A stretch of 10,789 nucleotides of DNA from JBFFSQ01 sp041572275 (GCA_041572275.1 JBFFSQ010000098.1:1-10789); one strand, 5' to 3'. Shown: positions 1 to 8,623, counted from the stretch's first letter. Numbers and translations: made by a program. The notes: generated by a model from the sequence alone, not told the origin.

Positions 1-470
1 CGACGAATAATCATTCGTGGTCCTACTGCACCGGCGTCCTTAGCTGCTGCTTCAGTTTTCGCTTTTGGTGCACCGGCAGTCAGGTTTTTTGTCAACTCAT
101 TAAGGTTGGTTTTTTTATCGGCATTGATCTCCACAAATACCTGAGGTGCACGCACGGTGATCTCATCAATGATATAGGGTTCTTCTTTCAGCGAATCAAG
201 ATCGATTTTAGTGCTGACTTCACCCAGAGAAAATGCATAGGGCATGGAGAACCCCTGAGGATTCGCAATTGTCAGGCCATTGATGGCGCCTGCACCTTCG
301 ATAAGGTCAATTTTAACCTGCTCAACACGTACGTCGGTTTGGGTCGCTTCACTGCCGTACTTCTCAATACCCGCTTTCACCAGTGCATCAAGATTAGTGA
401 ATATGTAGAACATCAATGCAGCAATGGCGAGGATAATGACAAGGACCAGACTAAGTATAAATTTTTTCAT
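1..470 (-). CDS. AsmA-like membrane-anchored protein, N-terminal part only
   Basis: The gene reads leftward from an ATG at 468-470 and is open to the window edge, giving 156 residues without a stop; the C-terminus lies outside. Residues 4-24 form one hydrophobic helix after a short basic start (MKKF), so the protein should be anchored in the inner membrane with the rest in the periplasm. The visible part contains the pattern GxGxINGLTIANPQGF, then a segment resembling AsmA/DUF748-like proteins (residues about 50-110: VKIDL, then FSLGEVSTKIDLDSL, then IIDEITVRAPQVFVEIN). A lysine/alanine-rich, probably unstructured linker follows at about 130-146. AsmA-like proteins are linked to envelope and outer-membrane lipid homeostasis, but this short subfamily has no function I can name. 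An AAGGAA ribosome-binding site lies about 11 bases upstream of the start. The family call rests on remembered similarity. Confidence 0.75.
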   Translation of the reverse strand, partial: MKKFILSLVLVIILAIAALMFYIFTNLDALVKAGIEKYGSEATQTDVRVEQVKIDLIEGAGAINGLTIANPQGFSMPYAFSLGEVSTKIDLDSLKEEPYIIDEITVRAPQVFVEINADKKTNLNELTKNLTAGAPKAKTEAAAKDAGAVGPRMIIR

Positions 471-1110
471 GGGATGTTCTTTCCTTAAACAGGATTTGGT
501 GGTGACTTTGAAAAATAGTACTACGTTTCTTTGGCTGTGTTAATTAATGGATCAAATAGCTATTTATAACTGAACGGATCCGCTTATGATATTGACCATG
601 ACGATGTAGAACTTTGCAGAATGATAATGATGGTATTGCCTGTACAACGGGCAATATTCTGGAAACTTGACATAAATACCACAACCGGTAAGACGCCATG
701 ATGGTTGTTCACCTCCATTGCAAGGCGATTCATTTGTCGATATCGCTATATTTAATTAACGAACCGCTGCGCTGGCAAATTACAGAGCAAGGTTTCCTTT
801 ATTAGATGAAACAATTGGCTAGTAAAGTTTTTTTATTAAATACACTCGATTAACACATGAACAATAAGGTTTTTTCCTAAGACATCTGCTGACTTCCTGC
901 CTGTTTTCCCAGTGAAATCGTGCTATATATGTCTTAATATTTATTTTTTAAGCCTGCAAAACAAATTTAAGTAAGTGCTAATTAATTGCGATTAGAATCA
1001 ACCATATCGGCGATTAACCACTTCTCCTAACCAAATAGACGTTTTAGGCAGGATGCTTCAATAGCATTTTAAACGGCATGAATACTCAGACAGGATTCTT
1101 ACTCTAGTAG
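471..1110. other. 640-base divergent intergenic region, no gene seen
   Basis: This AT-rich stretch separates the AsmA-like gene (leftward) from the sensor kinase (rightward) and should hold both promoters. I found no convincing protein or RNA gene and no convincing -35/-10 pair. It does contain a hairpin at 634-656 (ATTGCC / GGCAAT, loop of 9), a Fur-box-like string at 617-635, and three TAATTAA strings near 541, 752 and 980. CGATTA occurs three times (847, 989, 1011), and a 12-base motif shared with the exporter promoter lies at 990-1001. A short stem at 1053-1067 (ATGCT / AGCAT, loop of 5) is followed by TTT. A nine-codon ORF at 1078-1107 ends directly against the kinase ATG. Confidence 0.7.
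990..1001 (+). promoter_or_regulatory. Candidate regulator site GATTAGAATCAA upstream of the sensor kinase
   Basis: The 12 bases GATTAGAATCAA are identical to the reverse complement of 8653-8664 in front of the ABC exporter operon and point toward the gene in both places. The core is an inverted repeat GATT-AG-AATC. It lies 109 bases before the kinase start codon. A second partial copy of its left side, GCGATTA, recurs 22 bases downstream (988 and 1010), about two helical turns away. I do not see a -10 box at the distance found in the exporter promoter, so its role here is inferred from the shared sequence only. Confidence 0.35.
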
Positions 1111-4100
1111 ATGGATCGAACTTTGGTTAATCAATCAGATAAAACTCAAGAACAATTACTCAAAGAGCTGGCAGAAGCCCAGGCTCGTATTGATGAGCTT
1201 GAACACTCGTATTGTGCTGCAGCTCCGGTTGGTTTCTTCCGCACCGACCCCAGCGGAAAATGCACCCAGGTCAATGAAAAATGGAGCCATATCACCGGTC
1301 TTAGTTCAGACCAGGCTCTGGGCAATGGCTGGACAGACAATTTATATCCTGAGGATAAAGACAAGGTATTCAATGAGTGGCAACAATCTGTCAATAACAA
1401 CCACCCATTTGAAATGGAATATCGGTTTCAGAATGATAACAACGAAATCATATGGGTAGTTGGCAAAGCCATTGCAGAACTGAATCTAGATGGTGAAATC
1501 ACAGGTTATCTGGGCACCATCACCGACATTACCAAACAAAAACAGGCCGAGGAATCGCTACGTCACAGTGAAAGTAAATTTCGCAGCATCATTGATGCTT
1601 CCCCTGTCCCCTATGCATTAAATGATGAACATCAAAACATTACCTATCTAAATCCTGCTTTTATCAATACCTTTGGTTATAACCAGAACGACATCCCCAC
1701 GCTAACCGACTGGTGGCCCAAGGCTTATCCTGATAAAAACTATCGCCAATGGGTCGCAGACACCTGGCAGCAACGATTAGAACAAGCCAAACAATCCGGT
1801 AAGCCATTTGAACCACTAGAAATCGTTATCCACTGCAAAGACGACTCACAGCGTACTGTGCTGGCCGCTGCAGCCTCTTTAACAGAATCCTACCAGGACA
1901 CACATCTGGTCATCCTCTATGACATTACTGAGCGCAAAAAAACCGATAACGAATTTCAGCAGACCGCAGCTATGCTGGAAAATGTGGTGAATTCCACACC
2001 TGATCTAATTTTTGTAAAGGATCCAGAACTTAAGACTATTTTTTGTAATCAGGCCTATGCCAGCGCCGTCGGAAAAACCCGTGATGAAATGTGCGGTAAA
2101 ACGGATGTGGAAAATGGCTGGACCCCTGAACTGGTAAATGGCGACCCAGAAAAAAATATTCGGGGCTATAAGCACGATGACATGGACGCACTCTCAGGAA
2201 AAGATGTTCACAATCCCAATGACCCAGCCAGTGTCAATGGCGAAATCCGCATCTTTGACACACATAAACTGCCCCTGAGGGACAAAAACAATAAAATCAT
2301 TGGTGTTCTTGGAGTCGCACGTGACATTACTGAACGTAAACGATCGGAAGACCAGTTGCAGCAGCAAAAAAATTTACTCAGGGAAATGGCGGCTAACTAC
2401 CCCAATTCCTATGTATCGATTATTGAACAAGATTTAACGACAGGATTTACCTCAGGACAGGCATTTAAGAAAGCCGGTTTGAACCCGGATGATTTCATAG
2501 GGTTATCAATTGATCAGGTATTCGGTGATCATACACCCATCATAAAAGAACACTATCTAAAAGCCTTTGCTGGTGAAGAAAATAGCTTTGAGCTTTTTAA
2601 CAACAATCAATATCAATTCTACCGTTGTATTCCACTGCATGAAGATAATAATAAAATTAACCGAATTCTGGTCGTGGTTGAGGATATTACTCAACGCAAA
2701 CTCGTCGAACAGGCTCAGAAAGACACTGAACAACGACTCAGGTTAGCCACTGAAACTACAGGTATTGGTTTATGGCAATGGAACCTGAAAACCAATTCAG
2801 TACACTGGGACGATCAAATGTTTCGGATTTATGGCTTAGAGCCAACCAAGGATGGTTTGATCGACTATGACACATGGAAAAATACGGTTCTACCGGAGGA
2901 TATTGAACGACAGGAAGCTTTACTACAAGAGACGGTGCGTAATCAGGGAGAAAGTCAGTTCCAATTTCGAATTCGACGAGGTAACGATAATGAGATTCGC
3001 ATTATTCAGGCTAATGAAACTATACGCACCAACTCAGAAGGTGAAGCTGAATGGATGGTAGGCACTAACCTGGATATTTCCAAACGCATACAAACTGAAG
3101 AACAACTGCGTCATAGCCAGAAAATGGATGCCCTGGGCAAACTCACAGGGGGCATCGCTCACGATTTCAATAACATGCTGGGTGTAATCATGGGCTATAC
3201 CGAATTGTTACAGCATCAATTAAGCTATGACCCCAAACTGCAGCATTATGCCAATGCCATTTTAACAGCCAGTAATCGTGCGAATACACTCACATCAAAA
3301 CTGTTAGCCTTTTCCCGCAAGCAGACTACCGATGCCAGCCCAACTGACATTAACCAGTTATTACAACGCGACCATCACATGCTGGAAAAGACCCTGACCG
3401 CCAGAATTAAGCTGAACATTAAATCAACAGATAATTTATGGCCTGTGTTTATCGATGAGGAAATGCTGGGTGATGCCATACTCAACATGAGCATCAATGC
3501 CATGCATGCCATGCCTGATGGTGGTATTTTAGATATCAGTGCCGAAAATACCACACTCAATAGCACAGACACAGACCAACTCTCTATCTCACCGGGTGAT
3601 TACGTCTGTTTGACCTTGTCAGATTCGGGAATCGGCATGGACCAAAAAACCCGAGAGCAAATTTTCGAACCATTTTTCACCACCAAGGGTGAGCATGGCA
3701 CAGGTCTCGGCATGAGTCAGGTTTACGGGCTGATTAAACAGTCACGAGGTGACATTCGCATTTATTCAGAACCGGCACAGGGTACAACGATAGTTATTTA
3801 TTTACCTCGTTACCTGGCAACAGATGAACATAAAACAGTTATTGACACGGTTCCAAACAAATCAAAACAATCCGCCTCGGAAACCATACTGATTGTTGAC
3901 GACGAAGCTGCATTACAGGAACTGGGCAATGATATCTTGTCAGCTCAAGGCTATCGTGTACTTTGCGCAAACAGCGGCAACCAGGCACTTGAGATTCTCA
4001 ACTCAGAACATGTCGATCTAGTTTTAAGTGATGTTATTATGCCTGAAATGGATGGCTATAAACTGGCCAGCCAGATCCAGAAAAATTATCCACACATCAA

Positions 4101-4239
4101 AATACAAATGGTGAGTGGCTACAATGATGACTCTTATGCGAATAGTGAAAATAAAACTTTACACAATAATCAATTGGAAAAGCCGTATCGTTCTGAGGAC
4201 TTATTAAATCGAGTACGTGACTTGCTCGACAACCAATAG
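1111..4239 (+). CDS. Hybrid sensor histidine kinase with five PAS-like domains and a receiver domain
   Basis: This is a cytoplasmic signal-transducing kinase of 1042 residues with no signal peptide or membrane helix. A short coiled coil (about 10-32) precedes PAS-like domains at about 33-145, 153-276, 287-410, 418-535 and 545-660; most end in the typical DIT-(E/K/Q)-(R/Q)-K linker. HisKA carries the phosphoacceptor H684 in a GGIAHDFNN box. The ATPase domain shows the N-box around N796, G1 DSGIG at 838-842, the F-box FEPFFTTK at 852-859 and G2 GTGLGM at 863-868. The receiver domain (about 924-1040) has acidic pair D930/D931, phosphoacceptor D974, S1002 and K1024, all intact. PAS-HisKA-HATPase-receiver order with an AHDFNN box is CckA-like, so a phosphotransfer partner is expected, but no Hpt or response regulator is present here. 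No PAS domain shows a flavin LOV motif (GRNCRFLQ), so the ligand is unknown. ATG 1111 is the most upstream in-frame start, as TAG TAG immediately precedes it; the ribosome-binding site is weak. It converges on the exporter operon 24 bases away. Confidence 0.95.
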   Translation: MDRTLVNQSDKTQEQLLKELAEAQARIDELEHSYCAAAPVGFFRTDPSGKCTQVNEKWSHITGLSSDQALGNGWTDNLYPEDKDKVFNEWQQSVNNNHPFEMEYRFQNDNNEIIWVVGKAIAELNLDGEITGYLGTITDITKQKQAEESLRHSESKFRSIIDASPVPYALNDEHQNITYLNPAFINTFGYNQNDIPTLTDWWPKAYPDKNYRQWVADTWQQRLEQAKQSGKPFEPLEIVIHCKDDSQRTVLAAAASLTESYQDTHLVILYDITERKKTDNEFQQTAAMLENVVNSTPDLIFVKDPELKTIFCNQAYASAVGKTRDEMCGKTDVENGWTPELVNGDPEKNIRGYKHDDMDALSGKDVHNPNDPASVNGEIRIFDTHKLPLRDKNNKIIGVLGVARDITERKRSEDQLQQQKNLLREMAANYPNSYVSIIEQDLTTGFTSGQAFKKAGLNPDDFIGLSIDQVFGDHTPIIKEHYLKAFAGEENSFELFNNNQYQFYRCIPLHEDNNKINRILVVVEDITQRKLVEQAQKDTEQRLRLATETTGIGLWQWNLKTNSVHWDDQMFRIYGLEPTKDGLIDYDTWKNTVLPEDIERQEALLQETVRNQGESQFQFRIRRGNDNEIRIIQANETIRTNSEGEAEWMVGTNLDISKRIQTEEQLRHSQKMDALGKLTGGIAHDFNNMLGVIMGYTELLQHQLSYDPKLQHYANAILTASNRANTLTSKLLAFSRKQTTDASPTDINQLLQRDHHMLEKTLTARIKLNIKSTDNLWPVFIDEEMLGDAILNMSINAMHAMPDGGILDISAENTTLNSTDTDQLSISPGDYVCLTLSDSGIGMDQKTREQIFEPFFTTKGEHGTGLGMSQVYGLIKQSRGDIRIYSEPAQGTTIVIYLPRYLATDEHKTVIDTVPNKSKQSASETILIVDDEAALQELGNDILSAQGYRVLCANSGNQALEILNSEHVDLVLSDVIMPEMDGYKLASQIQKNYPHIKIQMVSGYNDDSYANSENKTLHNNQLEKPYRSEDLLNRVRDLLDNQ

Positions 4240-4263
4240 CGTTAGCAATTAGTGAGTTAACCT

Positions 4264-5478
4264 TCATTCATTATGTGTACGCACTTTTACTCGCCTGCCG
4301 TCTTCAACCTCATCACTGGGATGATTAATAACGCTCTCACCTTCTTCAACACCTTCAACGATTTGTGCAATTAAACCGTTACGTTGCCCCACTTTAACTT
4401 CACGTCGAATTGCGTGGTTATTTTGCAACACAAACACAGCCCAGCCGCTGTTGTAACGAAACAGACTGCTAGCAGGCACCTGCAACACATCTTCATCGTG
4501 CCATAGAATAAACCGTGCTTCTACACGATAACCATCACCAAGCCGTTGCCATTGTTCTGCAGGTGAAGTGAAATCTGAAATAACCAGCACGCGTTGCTCT
4601 TCGACTCCAAGGGCCGAAACTTTTGTAAAGCCGACCGGCTCAATATTGCGCACCATACCCTCTAAGGGTTGCTCACCTCCCCAGCGGTCAAACAATACAT
4701 CCATATTCGGTTTGATTTTAACAGCATCGGCAGAGAGAACATCTACTTCAACTTCAAGTGCTGTTGGATCACCCACTTCAAGCAGGGGTTCACCTGTACT
4801 CACCGGGCCTTCACATTCGCGCGCCACTTTAAGAATACGACCGCTGATGGGAGATCGTATGGGTACACGATCGGCCGGTGAACCACCGGCCCTAACCGCT
4901 GCTGAATATTCAAGTGTGGATCGTGCCGCTTCCAGTTCATATCTGGCCACTTCGACATTGAAGTCAGCAGAACGTTTGGCGGCAGCGCTGGTCTGTGCCT
5001 CAGTTGCGGCCCGGTCGAAATTCTCACGTGAAATTAATGCTTGCTCCATCAATGGTCGCAGACGTTTAAGCTCGGTACTGGCCAGTTCTGCAGCGGCAGT
5101 AGCCGCAGTAGCCTGTTCCTCGGCAGCACGCAATGCAGATTCAGCACCCGCCACCCGCGCCTGTGCCTGGGCACGACTGCGTGGGTCCAGCACCTGCGAT
5201 TCCAGAGGTGTAATACCCAGTAACACCTGTCCACGCTCAACCGCATCACCGACTTTTAGTTGCAGGCGACAAGTTACACCACTCACCGGTGCCGAGATGA
5301 CATAACGATCGATGACACGGGTGCGACCTTCTTCTTCAATGGTAATGGTCAGCGGTGCACGATTAACGGTAACCACCTCAACTAACACGGGTTGTGGCCA
5401 GAACCCCCATACCAGCAAGCCGATGATCAGTACGGCAATGAGTGTGATAACTGGATGTTTTCGCAACAGGATAAGCAT
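4264..5478 (-). CDS. HlyD/MacA-type periplasmic adaptor (membrane fusion protein) of an ABC exporter
   Basis: A 404-residue adaptor expected to link the inner-membrane permease to an outer-membrane TolC channel. A membrane anchor spans residues 9-28. The first half of the lipoyl/barrel-sandwich domain (about 58-92, SAPVSG and KVGDAVERGQ) leads into an alanine-rich coiled-coil hairpin (about 98-192), and the second lipoyl half (about 203-238, IRSPISGRI) follows. After these come a beta-barrel (about 240-330) and a membrane-proximal domain to the end. The hairpin tip holds R139-x3-L143-x6-S150, matching the RLS motif by which AcrA and MacA contact TolC, followed by a RENFDRA string resembling AcrA's KQEYDQA. 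It is the last gene of the operon: the permease stop lies only 4 bases before its ATG, and an AAGGAG site at 5486-5491 abuts that stop, so translation is probably coupled. Only two cysteines occur (C70, C222), one in each lipoyl half. No outer-membrane factor gene is in the window, and the substrate cannot be read from the sequence. Confidence 0.93.
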   Translation of the reverse strand: MLILLRKHPVITLIAVLIIGLLVWGFWPQPVLVEVVTVNRAPLTITIEEEGRTRVIDRYVISAPVSGVTCRLQLKVGDAVERGQVLLGITPLESQVLDPRSRAQAQARVAGAESALRAAEEQATAATAAAELASTELKRLRPLMEQALISRENFDRAATEAQTSAAAKRSADFNVEVARYELEAARSTLEYSAAVRAGGSPADRVPIRSPISGRILKVARECEGPVSTGEPLLEVGDPTALEVEVDVLSADAVKIKPNMDVLFDRWGGEQPLEGMVRNIEPVGFTKVSALGVEEQRVLVISDFTSPAEQWQRLGDGYRVEARFILWHDEDVLQVPASSLFRYNSGWAVFVLQNNHAIRREVKVGQRNGLIAQIVEGVEEGESVINHPSDEVEDGRRVKVRTHNE

Positions 5479-5482
5479 CGAA

Positions 5483-7846
5483 TCACTCCTTGGTCTTGAG
5501 TACGGCCACCATATCGAGGTGAGCCAGGTTTCGCCAGATCATTATGGCTGAAATAATAGATGATACGACCACCACCAGTGCCGCAAAGGCATACACATTA
5601 ATACCCAGCACCAGTGGAATACGATACAGATCGGTATCAAACTTGAATGCCAGGTAACCACACAGGCCATAGCCAATAAGCATACCCAGGGGTATTGCCA
5701 CCAGTGTCAGCAGGGCCAGTTCACCTAACAAAATATAAGCAACCTCACCACGTTGAAAACCCAGTACGCGCAAACTCGCGAGTTCACGATTGCGTTCAGA
5801 CAGCGCGATACGCATGCTGTTATAAATAACACCAAAAGCGATACTGCCACCGAGCATTGTGGTGATAAAGGTAAAAAACAGGATGGTTTCAGCCATGGTT
5901 TCATAGAAAGACTTGATCGCCGACTTTTGCTCCACCACCCCGGCAATACGCGGCATGTCTTTAAGATCAGCATACACATCCTGCTGGTAATGTTCATCGA
6001 CTTTTAACCAGGCACCGGAAATAGCATCACCTTCTTTTAACAGGCGATTCAGCGCCTCACGTTGCATATAGGCACTTACACCCAGGTACTCTTTTGCGGT
6101 GCCCACAACTGGCACCTGTACCGTGGGACGATTACCTTCCAGTACTTCAATAGTGAGCATGTCACCGGGTTGAATATGTAGCAACTCGGCCAGGTAGTCG
6201 GTCAATATGACACCTTGTGGTGGCACATCAATGACACTCAGTTCGGTATCGAGCAGACGCATCAGATGCCCCTCAGAGGGTATACCTTGCACTGAAGTAC
6301 GATAAAAACGGTGTTCAAACTGTAATTTCGCCGGTACGGACCGAAAACCTTCCGCGTACTCGACGCCCTGCAAACTGCTTAATGAATACAGTGAACGCCG
6401 CGAGGTTGGTTCGGTAAAAATAGCTGTGAGATCGCCACGCTGGCTTAATTTAAATTGCACCTCAACCATATGATCGATAGCACCTTCCTGAAAGCCTCCA
6501 ATCATCATGGTGCCACAGGCCATGCTGATACCTAGTGTAGTTAACAGTGACTTTAAGGGGCGACGTTCGATATGACGCAGAATCATGCGTGAAGGCTGCG
6601 AAAACCAGCGTTGCAAGCCCAGACGCTCTACCAGGGTAGCATGGTAGATAGCCGGAGGTTCTGGTCGCATCGCCTGGGCTGGTGGCAGTTTTGCGGCACT
6701 GTATACAGCATACAGGGTGCCAAATATGGCCACTGCCATGCTAATCACTGCTGCTGCAATAATTACCTGTGGTTTAAGTACATAGATCATGAACGGCAGG
6801 CTATAAAACTCCATATAAATATTACTCATTCCATGCCCCAACCAGATACCGACACCTATGCCAGCAATGATGCCAATAGCTACAATCATCAGCACCAACT
6901 TGGTGTAATGCAACCCAACAGCGAAATCACTGTAGCCAAAGGCCTTAAGGCTTGCGATTTGTTCGCGTTGCAGACTGATCAGACGACTGGTAACCACATT
7001 GAGTAAAAATGCAGCCACACCAAAAAATATAACCGGAAATACTGTAGCAATAGTTTCCTGCTGTTTGAGTTCTTCAGACAAAAAACGATTGGACAGCTGA
7101 TCCTTGCGTGCATAGGCCCCGATACCACCATAGGGCTTTAACAGATCATCCAGCCGATCAATCACATCCTGTGCATTACCATCCTTAGTCAGCGTCAGCG
7201 CCACATCATTAAATGCACCTTCCATGTCATAAGCACTGGCCAACGGTTTACGCGCCATCCACAACACGCCGTAACGCAGATAATCAGGAAACATCGCGCC
7301 GGGTGCAATCTGGTAAATATATTCAGGTGATAAACCATGGCCAACCACGGTGAGGGTTTTGCGTCGGCCATTAATGGTAGCCCCTAGTTTGTCACCGGGT
7401 TGCAAATTATGAGCCGCGGCAAACTCCTCGCTGAGCAGTACCTCATTATCACGACCAGGCTCAATTAAACGACCATTACGCAGGTACATCTGATTCAGCA
7501 GACCTCTGCTGTTATCAGGCAGTGACAATAAGTGACCGCTGACCGGATCACTAAAACCAACCACATCGAGATTCACATAGGCCACAACACGTGTCTCTAC
7601 TTTATTAACGCCGGGAATTTCTTCGATACGTTTCACCAGAGACAAGGGCGCACGTTTAAGTGAGGCAAAGACATGCGCGAAGTGATAATTTCGATAATAG
7701 GTTTCTCGAGTTTCATATAAGGAATCAAGGGTACTCAGAGACATGATGAAGATAGCCACACCACCAACAATGACCATGGCAATCGCCAGTGCCTGCATAC
7801 GCATGCCCCAGAGTTCGCGCCAGAGTTTTTTGTCGATAGCTTTCAT
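5483..7846 (-). CDS. Duplicated FtsX/MacB-type ABC transporter permease
   Basis: A 787-residue inner-membrane permease with eight predicted helices in two matching halves. TM1 is at about 15-38, followed by a periplasmic domain of about 225 residues, then TM2-4 at about 266-290, 316-337 and 360-383. A cytoplasmic linker leads to TM5 at about 432-451, a second periplasmic domain of about 200 residues, and TM6-8 at about 650-675, 702-732 and 744-770. Each half ends in an FtsX core; the cytoplasmic loops QREQIASLKAFGYS and ERNRELASLRVLGFQ are equivalent coupling segments that should contact the ATPase. Thus one chain supplies what MacB or LolC/LolE provide as two. YbbP of E. coli (about 800 residues) is a familiar protein of similar size and plan. 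Such type VII transporters usually convert ATP hydrolysis into periplasmic movement rather than moving substrate through the membrane. The start lies 7 bases after the ATPase stop with only a weak GG-rich site, suggesting coupled translation. The substrate is unknown. Confidence 0.92.
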   Translation of the reverse strand: MKAIDKKLWRELWGMRMQALAIAMVIVGGVAIFIMSLSTLDSLYETRETYYRNYHFAHVFASLKRAPLSLVKRIEEIPGVNKVETRVVAYVNLDVVGFSDPVSGHLLSLPDNSRGLLNQMYLRNGRLIEPGRDNEVLLSEEFAAAHNLQPGDKLGATINGRRKTLTVVGHGLSPEYIYQIAPGAMFPDYLRYGVLWMARKPLASAYDMEGAFNDVALTLTKDGNAQDVIDRLDDLLKPYGGIGAYARKDQLSNRFLSEELKQQETIATVFPVIFFGVAAFLLNVVTSRLISLQREQIASLKAFGYSDFAVGLHYTKLVLMIVAIGIIAGIGVGIWLGHGMSNIYMEFYSLPFMIYVLKPQVIIAAAVISMAVAIFGTLYAVYSAAKLPPAQAMRPEPPAIYHATLVERLGLQRWFSQPSRMILRHIERRPLKSLLTTLGISMACGTMMIGGFQEGAIDHMVEVQFKLSQRGDLTAIFTEPTSRRSLYSLSSLQGVEYAEGFRSVPAKLQFEHRFYRTSVQGIPSEGHLMRLLDTELSVIDVPPQGVILTDYLAELLHIQPGDMLTIEVLEGNRPTVQVPVVGTAKEYLGVSAYMQREALNRLLKEGDAISGAWLKVDEHYQQDVYADLKDMPRIAGVVEQKSAIKSFYETMAETILFFTFITTMLGGSIAFGVIYNSMRIALSERNRELASLRVLGFQRGEVAYILLGELALLTLVAIPLGMLIGYGLCGYLAFKFDTDLYRIPLVLGINVYAFAALVVVVSSIISAIMIWRNLAHLDMVAVLKTKE

Positions 7847-7853
7847 CGCGGTA

Positions 7854-8597
7854 TTACCATTTCAACTCATGGGGAGCCAGGCGACTCTCATTAGTGTAAA
7901 CGTTAGTGATCAGACCATCGGCCAGGTTGATGACACGATCTGCCATTTGTGCGATACCCGCATTGTGGGTAATCACCGCAGTACTGGTACCTAATTCCTG
8001 GTTAACCCGTTGCAGAGCTTCGAGCACGACAATCCCGGTTTTAGAATCAAGGGCGCCGGTTGGTTCATCGCACAACAGCACATCTGGTTGCTTGGCGATA
8101 GCACGGGCAATCGCCACTCGTTGTTGTTCGCCACCGGAAAGCTGGGCAGGGAAATGATCAAGACGCTCACCTAGTCCCACCAGTTGCAGTGCCTGTTCTG
8201 GTTGCATGGGCGCTTTGGAAATTTCGGTGACGACGGCCACATTCTCCCGAGCCGTAAGACTGGGAATAAGATTATAGAACTGGAATACAAAACCGACATG
8301 ATAACGCCGGTATTCAGTTAGCTCATGTTCACTGGCACGGGTCAGGTCGCGATCGCCATAGAACACATGCCCATCTGTGGGGGTATCCAGCCCGCCAAGA
8401 ATATTCAACAAGGTGGATTTACCACTACCAGAAGCACCGAGCAATACAGTGAACTCACCGCGATACAAATCCAGATCAACGCCGCGCAAAGCCCGCACCT
8501 GTACCTCACCCATCTGGTACACCTTGGTGACACCATGCACATGAAATACCACGCCCTCATCCAGTGGCTCATGAGCGGTTGGCTTATCATTTGACAT
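7854..8597 (-). CDS. ABC transporter ATPase, LolD/MacB/YbbA type
   Basis: The nucleotide-binding subunit of the exporter, 247 residues, cytoplasmic, expected to act as a dimer under the permease. All catalytic elements are intact: Walker A GASGSGKST at 54-62, Q-loop Q106 in VFQFYNLIP, signature LSGGEQQ at 153-159, Walker B VLLCDE with catalytic E178, D-loop ALD at 182-184 and switch H211. The FQFYNLIPSLTARENV stretch is typical of the MacB/LolD subfamily that serves FtsX-type permeases. An upstream in-frame ATG at 8631-8633 would add 12 residues (MLYCKQHEGSLR), but I prefer the start at 8597. An AAGGGAG ribosome-binding site lies 7 bases before it, and the predicted promoter would place the longer start upstream of or inside the -10 box. 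It is the first gene of a three-gene operon and is divergent from the esterase. Confidence 0.94.
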   Translation of the reverse strand: MSNDKPTAHEPLDEGVVFHVHGVTKVYQMGEVQVRALRGVDLDLYRGEFTVLLGASGSGKSTLLNILGGLDTPTDGHVFYGDRDLTRASEHELTEYRRYHVGFVFQFYNLIPSLTARENVAVVTEISKAPMQPEQALQLVGLGERLDHFPAQLSGGEQQRVAIARAIAKQPDVLLCDEPTGALDSKTGIVVLEALQRVNQELGTSTAVITHNAGIAQMADRVINLADGLITNVYTNESRLAPHELKW

Positions 8598-8604
8598 ACG
8601 CAAG

Positions 8605-8611
8605 CTCCCTT
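8605..8611 (-). promoter_or_regulatory. Ribosome-binding site AAGGGAG that fixes the ATPase start
   Basis: On the minus strand AAGGGAG stands 7 bases before the ATG at 8595-8597. The upstream in-frame ATG at 8631-8633 has no comparable site and overlaps the promoter region, so the shorter protein is favoured. Confidence 0.7.
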
Positions 8612-8623
8612 CGTGCTGTTTAC

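Noticed and set aside
634..656. Hairpin ATTGCC / GGCAAT as a terminator or small-RNA end
   Set aside because: No gene runs into it from either side, the stem is short, and no T-run follows.
4240..4263. Possible bidirectional terminator between the convergent kinase and adaptor genes
   Set aside because: The 24-base gap holds only GTTA/TAAC-type short matches and no stable stem or T-run.
4568..5305. Open frame of 245 codons on the plus strand antisense to the adaptor gene
   Set aside because: It lies wholly inside the adaptor gene on the opposite strand. Its protein is Ser/Arg/Thr-rich low-complexity sequence with no domain, as expected from a shadow of an alanine-rich coiled coil.
6611..7006. 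Open frame of 131 codons on the plus strand inside the permease gene
   Set aside because: It is antisense to well-supported permease sequence, and no plausible domain or ribosome-binding site was seen.
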